From: Prauserella flavalba
GTDB lineage: Bacteria > Actinomycetota > Actinomycetes > Mycobacteriales > Pseudonocardiaceae
Direction of reading: 5' to 3'
Assembly: GCF_003202235.1 (NCBI RefSeq)
Contig: NZ_MASU01000005.1
Location: 558,001 to 622,000 of the forward strand
Length of the DNA stretch: 64,000 bases
Within the stretch, counting starts at the first letter, position 1; each line of letters begins with the position of its first letter. The notes beneath the pieces were generated by a model, which was not told the origin of the DNA, ran no database searches, and saw only the letters and a program-made list of their open reading frames with translations. This document shows positions 1 through 9,590 of this stretch, piece after piece. Both the position numbers and the translations under genes were made by a program.

Positions 1-46
1 CGGCGCCGGTCATGCCCAGCACACGCCGCCGGGACAGTCCCGTCAC
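1..46 (-). CDS. efeB: EfeB deferrochelatase/peroxidase, 5' end only
   Basis: The first 15 codons of a gene that continues beyond the window edge. The start is a GTG that overlaps the stop of the efeO remnant (GTGA). The visible residues MTGLSRRRVLGMTGA contain a twin-arginine motif, S-R-R-R-V-L-G, as expected for EfeB, a Tat-exported haem peroxidase of the EfeUOB iron system. The family call rests on this signal and on position after efeU and efeO. If the operon is still transcribed, EfeB would be made although its usual partner EfeO is broken. Confidence 0.7.
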   Translation of the reverse strand, partial: MTGLSRRRVLGMTGA

Positions 47-1088
47 GGGCGGCTCACCACCTCGGCGACCTTGCTCACGGGCTCGCCGAGCGCGTCGACG
101 GCGGCGGCGAGCTCGCGCACCTGCTGCTTCGGGAGGTCGGTGTAGAGCACGAAACCGTCACCGGAGCGGTGCCGGTCGAGCAGCGTGTCCAGCTCGCCGA
201 ACTTGGCGTCCAGAGTGGACAGCAGTGTCGCGTCGCGCTGCTCGACGGCGGGACGCAGCGCGTCGATCGCCGCCCTCGAACCGTCCACATTGGCCCGGAA
301 GTCCCACAGGTCGGTGTGCGAGTAGCCGTCCTCCTCGCCGGTGATCTTGCCGGTCGCCAGCTCGTGAGCAGCCGGTCGGCGATCGCGTCCGAGTCGGGGC
401 GGAGGCCGGTGACCCACAGGTCCTTCTCGAGCCGGTGGAACCCCGTGAACTCCATGCCCTCCTCGATCACGTCCTCCCGGCCGTCGATCTTCGGGTCGAG
501 GTCACTGAAGCTCTCCGCGACCGGCTCGACACGCTCCTAGTGGGTGCGGGCGACTGGGAAGAGGTCCTTCGCGCGCTGCACCTGGCCCGCCTTGACGGCC
601 GCGACGAACTGCTCGGTCCTCGGCACGAGCTGCTCGACCTCGTCGTTGACGTAACCGCGGTACTCGCGGACGGCCGCGGCCAGCGCACCGCCCTCGTCCC
701 GCTGCGCACCGGCACTGCCGGTGACGGTGAACTCGCCGCGGATGCCCTTGCCGCGCATGCCCGGCTTGCACGCGGTCTGGTAGCTGCCCGCCTCCCGGAC
801 GTCGACGATCAGCCTGCGCGTGAGGCCGGGCGCGATGTTCTCGACCTCGCCCATGATCCGGTCGCCCTTGGCGTAGAGGTAGAACTCGGTGACCTTCGAG
901 CCCTTGTTGGTGACCTCGAAGGTGATCTTTCCAGCGTTCGCGGACGTGGTCGCGACCTCGCACGCCGTGTCCGTGGCGGTGACGGCGATGGCGCCGCCGG
1001 ACCCGGCGTCGTCCTCCCCGCCACCACATGCGGTGAGTACGACGAGAAGACCGGCCCCGGTGAGGACGGCGAGGGATTTGGCGGACAC
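43..1088 (-). pseudogene. efeO: EfeO iron-uptake lipoprotein, broken by a stop codon and a deletion
   Basis: EfeO is the periplasmic iron-binding partner of EfeU. GTG at 1088 follows an AAGGAG site (1094-1099) and starts a lipoprotein signal ending LTAC, a cupredoxin-like domain and the beginning of an M75 domain. At 535-537 the frame meets TAG where the family has Trp (family sense: T-H-W-E-R-V). The same frame resumes (I-E-E-G-M-E-F-T-G-F-H) and then, near 355-370, jumps directly from A-D-R-L-L to A-T-G-K-I-T-G-E-E-D in another frame. About 30 residues carrying the family's P-A-Q-L-A-N-G-A segment are missing. The remaining C-terminus is intact to the TGA at 43. Two independent lesions make full-length protein unlikely; readthrough of the TAG alone would not restore it. 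Confidence 0.85.
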
Positions 1089-1090
1089 GA

Positions 1091-1936
1091 TCACTCCTTG
1101 ACGTCCGCGCCGACGTTCTCGCGGCGCGCCTTGCTTCTGACCGGCCGCAGGAACAGCGGCAGCACGATGGCGACGTAGGCCACCCACGCCACCGCCTGCA
1201 CGACGGTGGTCTGTTGGGAGTAGTTGAAGATGCCCTTGAGCAGGGCGCCGTACCAGCTGTCCTCCGGCAGCACGCCGGACGCGTCGAACGCGAGTACGTC
1301 GAGGCCGGGCAGGAACCGGGCCTCCTGCAGGTCGTGCAGGCCGTAGCCGAGCACGCCCGCGGCGACGAACACCAGCAGCACCCCGGTGATGGTGAAGAAG
1401 CGGCCGAGGTCGAACCGCACCGCGCCGCGGTAGAGCAGGTAGGCGAGTGCGACGGCGACGACGAGGCCGATCCCGAAGCCGATCAGTGGCTGTGCCGTCC
1501 CGCCCTGTGCGGACTGCACGGCGGCATAGAAGAACACGGCCGTCTCCAGCCCTTCGCGGCCGACCGCGAGGAACGAGAGCACGAACACGGCGAGTGGGCC
1601 CAGCCGCAGCGCCTCGTCCAGCTTCCCGCGCAGCTCGGCCGCGATCGTCCGCGACGCCTTGCGCATCCAGAAGATCATTCCGGTGACGAAGGCGACCGCG
1701 ATGATCGACAGCACGCCGCCGAGCAGCTCCTGCGCCTCGAACGACAGCTGTGCGGTGGTGAACGTGAGGATCGCGCCGACCGCGATGGAGATCGCGACCG
1801 CCGTGCCGACGCCGGTCCACACCCACCGCAGCGCGTGCGTCCGCTGGGTCTTGACCAGGAAGGCGACGAGGATGCTCACCACGAGGGCGGCCTCGAGGCC
1901 TTCCCTGAGCCCGATCAGCGCACTCGAGAACAGCAT
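1091..1936 (-). CDS. efeU: EfeU/FTR1-type iron permease
   Basis: 281-aa polytopic membrane protein of the oxidase-dependent iron transporter (FTR1/EfeU) family, importing iron across the cytoplasmic membrane. Two R-E-G-L-E motifs, one at residues 11-15 in the first helix and one near residue 127, are the iron-translocating signature. About seven hydrophobic segments are visible and length is normal. It is first in an efeU-efeO-efeB operon; its TGA lies directly before the efeO start. Two DtxR/IdeR-type boxes lie upstream, so iron repression is expected. The permease is intact although efeO behind it is not. Confidence 0.92.
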   Translation of the reverse strand: MLFSSALIGLREGLEAALVVSILVAFLVKTQRTHALRWVWTGVGTAVAISIAVGAILTFTTAQLSFEAQELLGGVLSIIAVAFVTGMIFWMRKASRTIAAELRGKLDEALRLGPLAVFVLSFLAVGREGLETAVFFYAAVQSAQGGTAQPLIGFGIGLVVAVALAYLLYRGAVRFDLGRFFTITGVLLVFVAAGVLGYGLHDLQEARFLPGLDVLAFDASGVLPEDSWYGALLKGIFNYSQQTTVVQAVAWVAYVAIVLPLFLRPVRSKARRENVGADVKE

Positions 1937-1978
1937 CGCTCAGCCCTCCTCGGCCGTCCGGATGTGCCGAGAAGGGTT

Positions 1979-1997
1979 TTAGGTAAGGCTCACCTAG
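1979..1997 (-). promoter_or_regulatory. DtxR/IdeR-type iron box 1
   Basis: TTAGGTAAGGCTCACCTAG matches the 19-bp DtxR/IdeR consensus TWAGGTWAGSCTWACCTWA at nearly every position. It lies 43 bp upstream of efeU and would let the iron-loaded repressor silence the operon. Confidence 0.85.
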
Positions 1998-2060
1998 AAG
2001 TCCAGCGCCGTCGAAGATCGACTCGTCGTGTATACGGACAAAGGCGCGCAAGCGTGCGGG

Positions 2061-2079
2061 GCAGGTTAGCCTTACCGCA
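2061..2079 (-). promoter_or_regulatory. DtxR/IdeR-type iron box 2
   Basis: The core AGGTTAGCCTTACC (2063-2076) fits the DtxR/IdeR consensus at all 14 core positions; only the outer flanks deviate. It lies 125 bp upstream of efeU, the second of two boxes. Confidence 0.75.
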
Positions 2080-2163
2080 GCTCAGGGCCTGTATGACGGT
2101 TCGATAACGAACTTTGCGTTTTGCTGGCGAGGATCCTCCATGTTCTGGCAAGGGTAGGCGCCG

Positions 2164-3138
2164 TCACGCGCTGAGCTGGGCGAACGCGTCGAGTGCCTGC
2201 CTGATGCGCGTGCGCATGGCGTCACTGCCCGTGTGTCCGGCGTCGTCGATGACGGCGAGCTCCGCGTCCGGCCAGGCGCGCTCGAGCAGCCACGCCGTGT
2301 CGAGCGGGCAGCTCAGATCGAGCTTGCCGTGGATCAGCACGCCGGGGATGCCGGCCAGTCGCCCCGCGTTCCGCAACAGCGCGCCCTCCTCGAGCCACGC
2401 TCCGTGGGAGAAGTAGTGCGCGCAGAGCCGGACGACGGCGAGCCGGTCGCGCAGCGGTCGGCTACGAAACGCGCCAGGTGTGCCGTTCGGCTCGGTGTCC
2501 AGCAGCGCGTCCTCCCAGGCGCACCACGCGTCGGTGGCCCTGATCCGCACGTCCGGGTCCGGGTCCTCCAGGAGGCGTGCGTAGGCGGCGAGCAGGTCGC
2601 CGTCGCGGTCGGCCTCCGGCACGGCGTCGCGGAACCGTTCCCATTCGGCGGGGAGGAACCGGCCCGCGCCGTGGTAGAGCCAGTCGAGCTCACGGCGGCT
2701 GGTGGTGGTGACGCCGGCGATGACGATCTCGGTGACCCGGTGGGGGTGTCGCTGGGCGTAGGCGAGCTGCAGCGTCGAGCCCCACGAGCCGCCGAACAGC
2801 AGCCAGCGATCGACTCCGAGGTGCTCGCGCAACCGCTCCAGGTCGCCGAGCAAGTGTTCCGTGGTGTTGTGGCTCAGGTCGGTGGCCGGGTCGCTCGCGT
2901 GCGGGGTGCTGCGGCCGCAGCCGCGCTGGTCGAAGCAGATCAGCCGGTAGCGGGCGGGGTCGAAGTAGCGGCGGCGCTCCGGGTTCGTTCCCCAGCCGGG
3001 TCCGCCGTGGACGAACACCGCGGGTTTGCCATCGGGGTTGCCCGATGTCTCCCAGTGGATGTGGTTGCCGTCACCGACGTCGAGCTTGCCCTCGGCGTAG
3101 GGCTCGAACGCGGGGTACAGCGGGTCGGTCACGGGCAC
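2164..3138 (-). CDS. pip: Proline iminopeptidase (alpha/beta hydrolase)
   Basis: 324-aa cytosolic alpha/beta-hydrolase of peptidase family S33, removing N-terminal proline from peptides. Visible landmarks are the oxyanion motif H-G-G-P-G (44-48), D-Q-R-G-C-G-R-S (70-77) and the nucleophile elbow G-G-S-W-G-S (116-121, Ser118). A late D in H-G-K-L-D and H in D-D-A-G-H complete the triad. All are standard for prolyl aminopeptidases and length is usual. It is monocistronic. A near-perfect palindrome sits just upstream of the start and could be an operator. Confidence 0.9.
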   Translation of the reverse strand: MPVTDPLYPAFEPYAEGKLDVGDGNHIHWETSGNPDGKPAVFVHGGPGWGTNPERRRYFDPARYRLICFDQRGCGRSTPHASDPATDLSHNTTEHLLGDLERLREHLGVDRWLLFGGSWGSTLQLAYAQRHPHRVTEIVIAGVTTTSRRELDWLYHGAGRFLPAEWERFRDAVPEADRDGDLLAAYARLLEDPDPDVRIRATDAWCAWEDALLDTEPNGTPGAFRSRPLRDRLAVVRLCAHYFSHGAWLEEGALLRNAGRLAGIPGVLIHGKLDLSCPLDTAWLLERAWPDAELAVIDDAGHTGSDAMRTRIRQALDAFAQLSA

Positions 3139-3159
3139 GGTTCCCTTCTGGCGAGTTAC

Positions 3160-3183
3160 AACAGTGCTGTTATATTAGCGCTG
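3160..3183. promoter_or_regulatory. Palindromic operator candidate upstream of pip
   Basis: AACAG-TG-CTGTT (3160-3171) is an inverted repeat with 5-bp arms. A second related half-site, AGCGCTGTT, follows about 13 bp later. Such paired half-sites suit a dimeric repressor; no regulator gene is adjacent. Confidence 0.4.
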
Positions 3184-3375
3184 TTGCGGCCGCTGTCCAG
3201 GGCTGATGCCGTATTTCGCTCAGGGGAACGACGCATTACATGCAGTCGAACACGTTTTGTGGGCAATTGAACACATAGCATTTTCAATTGCATCTCTCGT
3301 CGAGGTTGCTCCGTAAAACATTGTTGATCTGTGTTTCCCGACACGCGTTAGTGATTTCGCTGTTTCCGTTTCGTA

Positions 3376-3463
3376 ATCTCGCGGAGGCGTCGCGCCGAGA
3401 TCCCCTCTGTCCTCAGCGGACAGTCGCGCGCGGCCCCGTCGTTCAGGCCCCCGACTGAGCGAC
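3376..3463 (+). ncRNA. Structured 5' leader of the transglycosylase gene
   Basis: The 354-bp gap 3139-3492 has no gene. It is AT-rich up to about 3370, then shows three consecutive stem-loops before the start codon: ATCTCG/CGAGAT (3376-3381 with 3396-3401), CTGTCC/GGACAG (3407-3412 with 3418-3423) and GTCGTTCAG/CTGAGCGAC (3438-3446 with 3455-3463, one G-U pair). The last ends 14 nt before the Shine-Dalgarno sequence. Muralytic-enzyme genes of actinobacteria often have cis-acting RNA leaders, but the conserved c-di-AMP (ydaO) motifs were not found, so the class is unknown. Confidence 0.45.
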
Positions 3464-3492
3464 GATCCCCCACCCCGAAGGAGACCACGTCA

Positions 3493-4275
3493 GTGGCTTG
3501 GAACACACTGGCGCGGCGTGCCAAGGAATACGTCGCGCAGATTGCCCCGACCCGAAATCCCGATCCGATCGACGGCCCCGCGCGCAACAGGGTGCGCGGT
3601 TACGCCGCGATGGGCCTGCTTGCCGCCGCGATCGGCGGCGTGGCCGGAACGGGTGCCCTCGCGGACGCCGGCGACCCCGCACCGGCGGCCGCGAAGTCCG
3701 AGGCGCACCAGCAGCAGCGGCCCGCGGAGACCGAGAAGAAGGACTCCAAGCAGGACAAGGCGAAGCCGGCCGCCGAGCGTGCCGACGGCAACGAAAAGGC
3801 GCGCAAGGAGGCCAAGGCTGCCAAGGAGACCAAGGCGGCCAAGGAGACCAAGCCGGCGCAGCAGAAGCCCGCGCCTGCCAAGGTCGCCAAGAAGCCCGCT
3901 CCGCCCGCCCCGCCCAAGGACCCGGTCGAGCGGTGGATCGCGAACGCGATCGACATCATGCAGAAGAAGGGTGTCCCGGTGTCCACATCGGACAGCGATG
4001 AGATCCGCACCGTCATCGAGAAGGAGTCCAGCGGGAACCCGCGGGCCATCAACCTGTGGGACAGCAACGCCGCGAAGGGCATTCCGTCGAAGGGTCTGAT
4101 GCAGACGATCGACCCGACGTTCGATGCGTACAAGCTGCCGGGTTACAACGACATCTACGACCCGGTGTCCAACATCATCGCCGGCGTGCGCTACACCCTG
4201 GCCCGCTACGGCAGCTTCGCCGAGCACCCCGGACTCGCCTCGATGGCCGGGGGCGGCGGCTACCAGGGCTACTGA
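3493..4275 (+). CDS. Secreted lytic transglycosylase (SLT domain)
   Basis: 260-aa predicted cell-wall hydrolase cleaving the glycan strands of peptidoglycan. The GTG start has GAAGGAG 9 nt upstream. An N-terminal hydrophobic segment (about 36-58) is followed by a long Lys/Ala/Glu-rich linker (about 65-142) and a C-terminal SLT fold with the catalytic Glu in I-E-K-E-S-S-G-N-P (about 178), then G-L-M-Q-T-I and Y-D-P-V-S-N-I. The glycine-rich C-terminus G-G-G-G-Y-Q-G-Y is common in actinobacterial homologues. The 35 residues before the hydrophobic segment are long for a signal peptide, so a membrane anchor is possible. It has its own structured leader. Confidence 0.85.
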   Translation: MAWNTLARRAKEYVAQIAPTRNPDPIDGPARNRVRGYAAMGLLAAAIGGVAGTGALADAGDPAPAAAKSEAHQQQRPAETEKKDSKQDKAKPAAERADGNEKARKEAKAAKETKAAKETKPAQQKPAPAKVAKKPAPPAPPKDPVERWIANAIDIMQKKGVPVSTSDSDEIRTVIEKESSGNPRAINLWDSNAAKGIPSKGLMQTIDPTFDAYKLPGYNDIYDPVSNIIAGVRYTLARYGSFAEHPGLASMAGGGGYQGY

Positions 4276-4282
4276 TCCGCGG

Positions 4283-5383
4283 TCACTGTTCGCCGGGGAG
4301 TCGTGCCGGACGCACCGTCGCGAACTCCCCGGCGAAGCGGCCCGGGCGATAGGGCGCGAGGCGCTCCTGTTCCTCGCCGGTCAGCTCACGCGCCACCAGC
4401 TCACCGAGCAACGGCGCGAGCGTGACGGCGCTGTGGCTGGCCACGACGTAGCCGCGCGGGGCGACCGGGCCCACCACGGGCAGTCCGTCCACGGGCAGCG
4501 AGCGCTGACCCACGAGCATCGCGTCGATCCGCACCGGAACGCCCACGCGTCCGGCGATCCGGTCCCGCATCGTCTCGGTGACGTGCTCAGGGGCCGGGCC
4601 GTCCGGATCGGCGTGCACGTCCTGGTCGAGCGTCTGCGCCAGCAGCGACCCCCCGCCCGCGGGCCGCAGGTTCACCGACGCGGTGGTGACCACGCGCGAG
4701 AGCCGCACCGGAACCGGTGCGGTCCGGCCGAGAAAGCCCATCACCGCGTTCCCCTTCTCCGGCTCCACCATGCGCACTTCGGGATGCAGGGAGCCGGTGT
4801 GCCTGCCAAGGCAGGTCACCACCTGGTCGGCGGTCCGCCTCGAGCCGTCGGCCAGGTGCACGGTTCCGTCGCCGGTCACCGCGGTCACCTTGTGACCGGT
4901 CTCCACGGTGACCGGCGCGGAGCCGAGCATCGCGGCGACGAACAACTCGGGAAAGCAGTGCGCCTCCCCGGGAAACCAGCCGATGAGCGCGTCCGGCGCG
5001 ACGCGCAGGTCCGGCTCCAGTCGCGCCGCCTGTTCCCGGCCGAGGAATTCCGCGGGGTAACCGGCGTCGCGGAGGCGTTCGACGCGCGCCGTGAGGCGGC
5101 TGCGGTGGTCGTCGTCGGTCGCGTACTCCAGATGGCCGGTACGCACGAGCCAGCCCGCGTCCTCGCCGCCGATCCGCACGTGCTCGCGCAGCGCGTCGGC
5201 GTTGAGCCGCTGGTAGTGCGGCGGTTGCTTGTTGTTGCCGTTGACCCAGCCGAAAGTCGTCGACGACGTGCCCCGCGCGGGCGCCCCGGCGGCGTCGAGC
5301 ACGGTGACCGCATGACCACGCCGCGCCAGGTTGGCGGCCACGGCCGCTCCGACGACGCCGAGACCGAGAACGATGACGCGCAC
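4283..5383 (-). CDS. FAD-dependent D-amino-acid/glycine oxidase family protein
   Basis: 366-aa member of the DAO family, which oxidises amino acids or secondary amines to imines with FAD. The GTG start is preceded by AAGGGAA. The N-terminus V-L-G-L-G-V-V-G-A-A-V-A is the dinucleotide-binding P-loop, followed by E/D-rich and G-W-V-N-G-N-N segments. The C-terminal part has V-D-G-L-P-V-V-G-P, typical of the DAO active-site lid region. It starts 11 bp after the RpiR-type regulator gene, so the two are one transcription unit, divergent from the solA-hyuAB operon. The substrate is not deducible. It converges on the transglycosylase gene with only 7 bp between stops. Confidence 0.8.
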   Translation of the reverse strand: MRVIVLGLGVVGAAVAANLARRGHAVTVLDAAGAPARGTSSTTFGWVNGNNKQPPHYQRLNADALREHVRIGGEDAGWLVRTGHLEYATDDDHRSRLTARVERLRDAGYPAEFLGREQAARLEPDLRVAPDALIGWFPGEAHCFPELFVAAMLGSAPVTVETGHKVTAVTGDGTVHLADGSRRTADQVVTCLGRHTGSLHPEVRMVEPEKGNAVMGFLGRTAPVPVRLSRVVTTASVNLRPAGGGSLLAQTLDQDVHADPDGPAPEHVTETMRDRIAGRVGVPVRIDAMLVGQRSLPVDGLPVVGPVAPRGYVVASHSAVTLAPLLGELVARELTGEEQERLAPYRPGRFAGEFATVRPARLPGEQ

Positions 5384-5394
5384 GGGGTTCCCTT

Positions 5395-6297
5395 CTAGTC
5401 GGTGGGCAGGGGAGAGACGTCCAGTTCGGCACCGACGACGTTGGCCCGGAGCCGGTTGATCAGGCGCAGTGCGTCCACCGCGGTGTCGTGGGTGGCGGCG
5501 GCGACGCTGAGCGTGAGCGCGTGCGCCAACACGAGCCCCGCGGTCACCTCGCTCGCGGCCGTCGTCGTCGACTGCGGGGTGGAGAGCACCGCGTGCACCT
5601 TCGGCGCCAGCGCTAGGCCGAGGCTCTCGGTGACCACGACGACCTTCGCGCCCACCGTGTTCGCGTGTTCGACGATCACCGAGATCTCCCGGAACTGCCG
5701 GATGGGGGCGAACACGACCACCACTTCGTCGTCGCGCAGCGTCAGCAGCTCGTCGGCGAGCCGGAAACCCGTGACGCCCCCGCCGCGTGCGCGCACGCCG
5801 ATGCGGGTGAGTGAAAGGCACAGGTAGTCGGCGAGGCTGGCGGCGGGCCCGATGCCGTAGGTCAGCACGCCGGGCGCGGCGATGAGCGCGTCGACGGCCC
5901 GCTGCCACGACTCGGTGTCCAGTCCCCGGCGCAGCTGGCCGAGCAGTGCGATGGTGTCGTCGAGGACGCGGGCGACCTGGTTGTCCGCAGTGGACACCCT
6001 GGCGAGCCGGTCGTCCATGGTGGCCGCGAGGTCACGCTGGCGGGTCAGCACGTCGAGCATGCTCCGCTTCAGCTCACGGAATCCTTGGTAGCCAAGGGCC
6101 TTCGCCGCACGCACCACCGTCGCGTCGCTGGTGCCGGTACGGGCGCCGAGCTCGCTGGCCGAGCAGGACACGACGACCTCGGGGTGGTCGGCCATGAACT
6201 CGGCGACCATGCGCTCGCTGGCTGACATGCCGCCGGCCAGCGCCGCCACGCGCTCGTGCAGCGGCGCGTCTCGCGAGTCGTTACTTGTAGTTTTCAT
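5395..6297 (-). CDS. RpiR/MurR-family transcriptional regulator
   Basis: 300-aa regulator with an N-terminal RpiR helix-turn-helix (about 25-80, with E-L-G-A-R-T-G-T-S-D-A-T-V-V-R-A) and a C-terminal SIS ligand-binding domain (about 125-260). SIS domains bind phosphosugars or related ligands; RpiR members beside hydantoinase and amine-oxidase genes are frequent in soil actinobacteria. It lies upstream of the DAO-family gene and is divergent from solA, with a 75-bp shared promoter region, so it is the obvious candidate regulator of both operons. ATG start with an AGGAAGGGG site about 12 nt upstream. Confidence 0.88.
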   Translation of the reverse strand: MKTTSNDSRDAPLHERVAALAGGMSASERMVAEFMADHPEVVVSCSASELGARTGTSDATVVRAAKALGYQGFRELKRSMLDVLTRQRDLAATMDDRLARVSTADNQVARVLDDTIALLGQLRRGLDTESWQRAVDALIAAPGVLTYGIGPAASLADYLCLSLTRIGVRARGGGVTGFRLADELLTLRDDEVVVVFAPIRQFREISVIVEHANTVGAKVVVVTESLGLALAPKVHAVLSTPQSTTTAASEVTAGLVLAHALTLSVAAATHDTAVDALRLINRLRANVVGAELDVSPLPTD

Positions 6298-6304
6298 TAC
6301 GACA

Positions 6305-6334
6305 TTGACCCCTTCCTGTCGTGAAGCTTACATT
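6305..6334 (+). promoter_or_regulatory. Predicted promoter of the solA-hyuAB-tctCBA operon
   Basis: TTGACC (6305-6310) and TACATT (6329-6334), separated by 18 bp, fit the actinobacterial -35/-10 pattern (TTGAC and TAnnnT). The predicted start near 6341 leaves a leader of about 30 nt with GGAGGT before the ATG at 6373. Confidence 0.5.
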
Positions 6335-6372
6335 AGCTCGCGTCGCCGAGCCCGTACATCGTGGAGGTAACC

Positions 6373-7532
6373 ATGTCCGACCGGGGTTCCGGTTCCGACG
6401 CCGACGTCGTCGTGATCGGCGTCGGCACGATGGGCAGCATGGCGCTGTGGCGCCTCGCCCGGGACGGGCTCAGGGTGATCGGGCTCGAACAGCACGCGCA
6501 GCTGGGACACGAGCACGGCGCCGCGGGCGGGCGGACCCGGATCTTCCGCGTCGCCTACAAGGAGGGCGCCTGGTACGTGCCGCTGCTGCGGCGCGCCGCG
6601 CGAGCCTGGGCCGAACTGGCCGAGGCGACCGGGCAGCGGATCATGCTGCCCACCGGCGCGCTCAGCATCGGCGCCCCCGAGCACCCCGACGTCGCCGAGG
6701 TGCTGCGCAGTGCCGAGCAGTTCGGCCTGCCGCACCAGCGGCTCGACCACGACCAGCTCGCCGCCCGCTACCCGCAGCACATCCTGCGTGACGACGACGT
6801 GGGCGTGTTCGACCCGCAGGGCGGGCTGCTGTTCCCCTCCACCGCGATCCGCGCCGCCGCGGGTCTTGCGCGCGACCTCGGCGCCGACGTGCGCACCGGT
6901 GTGCGCTGCACCGGCATCGACGAGGCGGGCGACCACGTCCGGGTGCACACCACCGGCGGCGTGCTCACCGCGAGCCGCGTGCTCGTGTGCGGAGGGCCGT
7001 GGACCGCCGAGCTGCTCCCGGGCGTGCGGGGACGGTACGAGGTGCGCAGGGTGGTGCTGCACTGGTTCCGCGCCACCGACCCCGCCGCGTTCGCCCCCGA
7101 GCGCTTCCCCGTCGGCATCCGGCGCAGCGGACCGGAGGCCGAGCTCTCGTTCTTCCCGCCCGACGGCGACGGACTCGTCAAGGTCAACCTCCACATCCCC
7201 AAGGAGACCGTGCCCGACCTGTCCACATTCGACAGAGCCGTGCCCGCCGGCTACACCCGGCGGGTCGAGACGGCCATCGGCGGCCTGTTCACCGGACTGG
7301 AACCCAGTGCCGAGGGCGCCGCCGCGTTCATCGAGGGCTACACCCCGGACAACCACGGGCTCATCGGCAGCCCGCCCGGCTTCGAGCGTGTCGTGTCGAT
7401 GAGCGGCTTCTCGGGGCACGGATTCAAGCTCTCGCCCGTGCTCGCCTCGCTCGCGGTCGACGCACTGCTCGGCCTCGGCGACGACCCGCTTCCCGCCCGG
7501 CTCGATCTGGCCAGGACCTCCCAGGAGACCGC

Positions 7533-7536
<4 letters not shown>
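6373..7536 (+). CDS. solA: Sarcosine oxidase / N-methyl-tryptophan oxidase-like flavoprotein
   Basis: 387-aa FAD oxidase of the monomeric sarcosine oxidase (MSOX/SolA) family, which demethylates N-methyl amino acids to give the amine, formaldehyde and peroxide. The ATG at 6373 is preferred over GTG 6361 because GGAGGT lies between them. The Rossmann motif V-I-G-V-G-T-M-G-S is near residues 14-22, followed by H-E-H-G-A-A-G-G-R-T-R, the family's conserved segment. The C-terminal E-G-Y-T-P-D-N-H-G-L-I-G corresponds to the family's C-M-Y-T-x-T-P-D region, but the Cys that covalently holds FAD is not there. It is first in the operon and its stop overlaps the hyuA start. N-methyl amino acid oxidation is an inference from family. 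Confidence 0.82.

Positions 7537-9586
<2,050 letters not shown>

Positions 9587-9590
<4 letters not shown>

Noticed and set aside
537-2051. A single 504-codon minus-strand frame covering both efeU and efeO.
   Set aside because: Only its part downstream of 1088 is the efeO frame; the rest is an Arg-rich shadow of efeU in another frame.
1214-2107. 297-codon plus-strand frame opposite efeU.
   Set aside because: Composition is typical of an antisense shadow (Glu, Gln, His, Arg and Asp-rich); efeU on the other strand has clear family motifs.
3181-3492. c-di-AMP (ydaO) riboswitch upstream of the transglycosylase gene.
   Set aside because: The conserved purine-rich and GGGGUGAA-like elements were not found; only generic stem-loops are visible.
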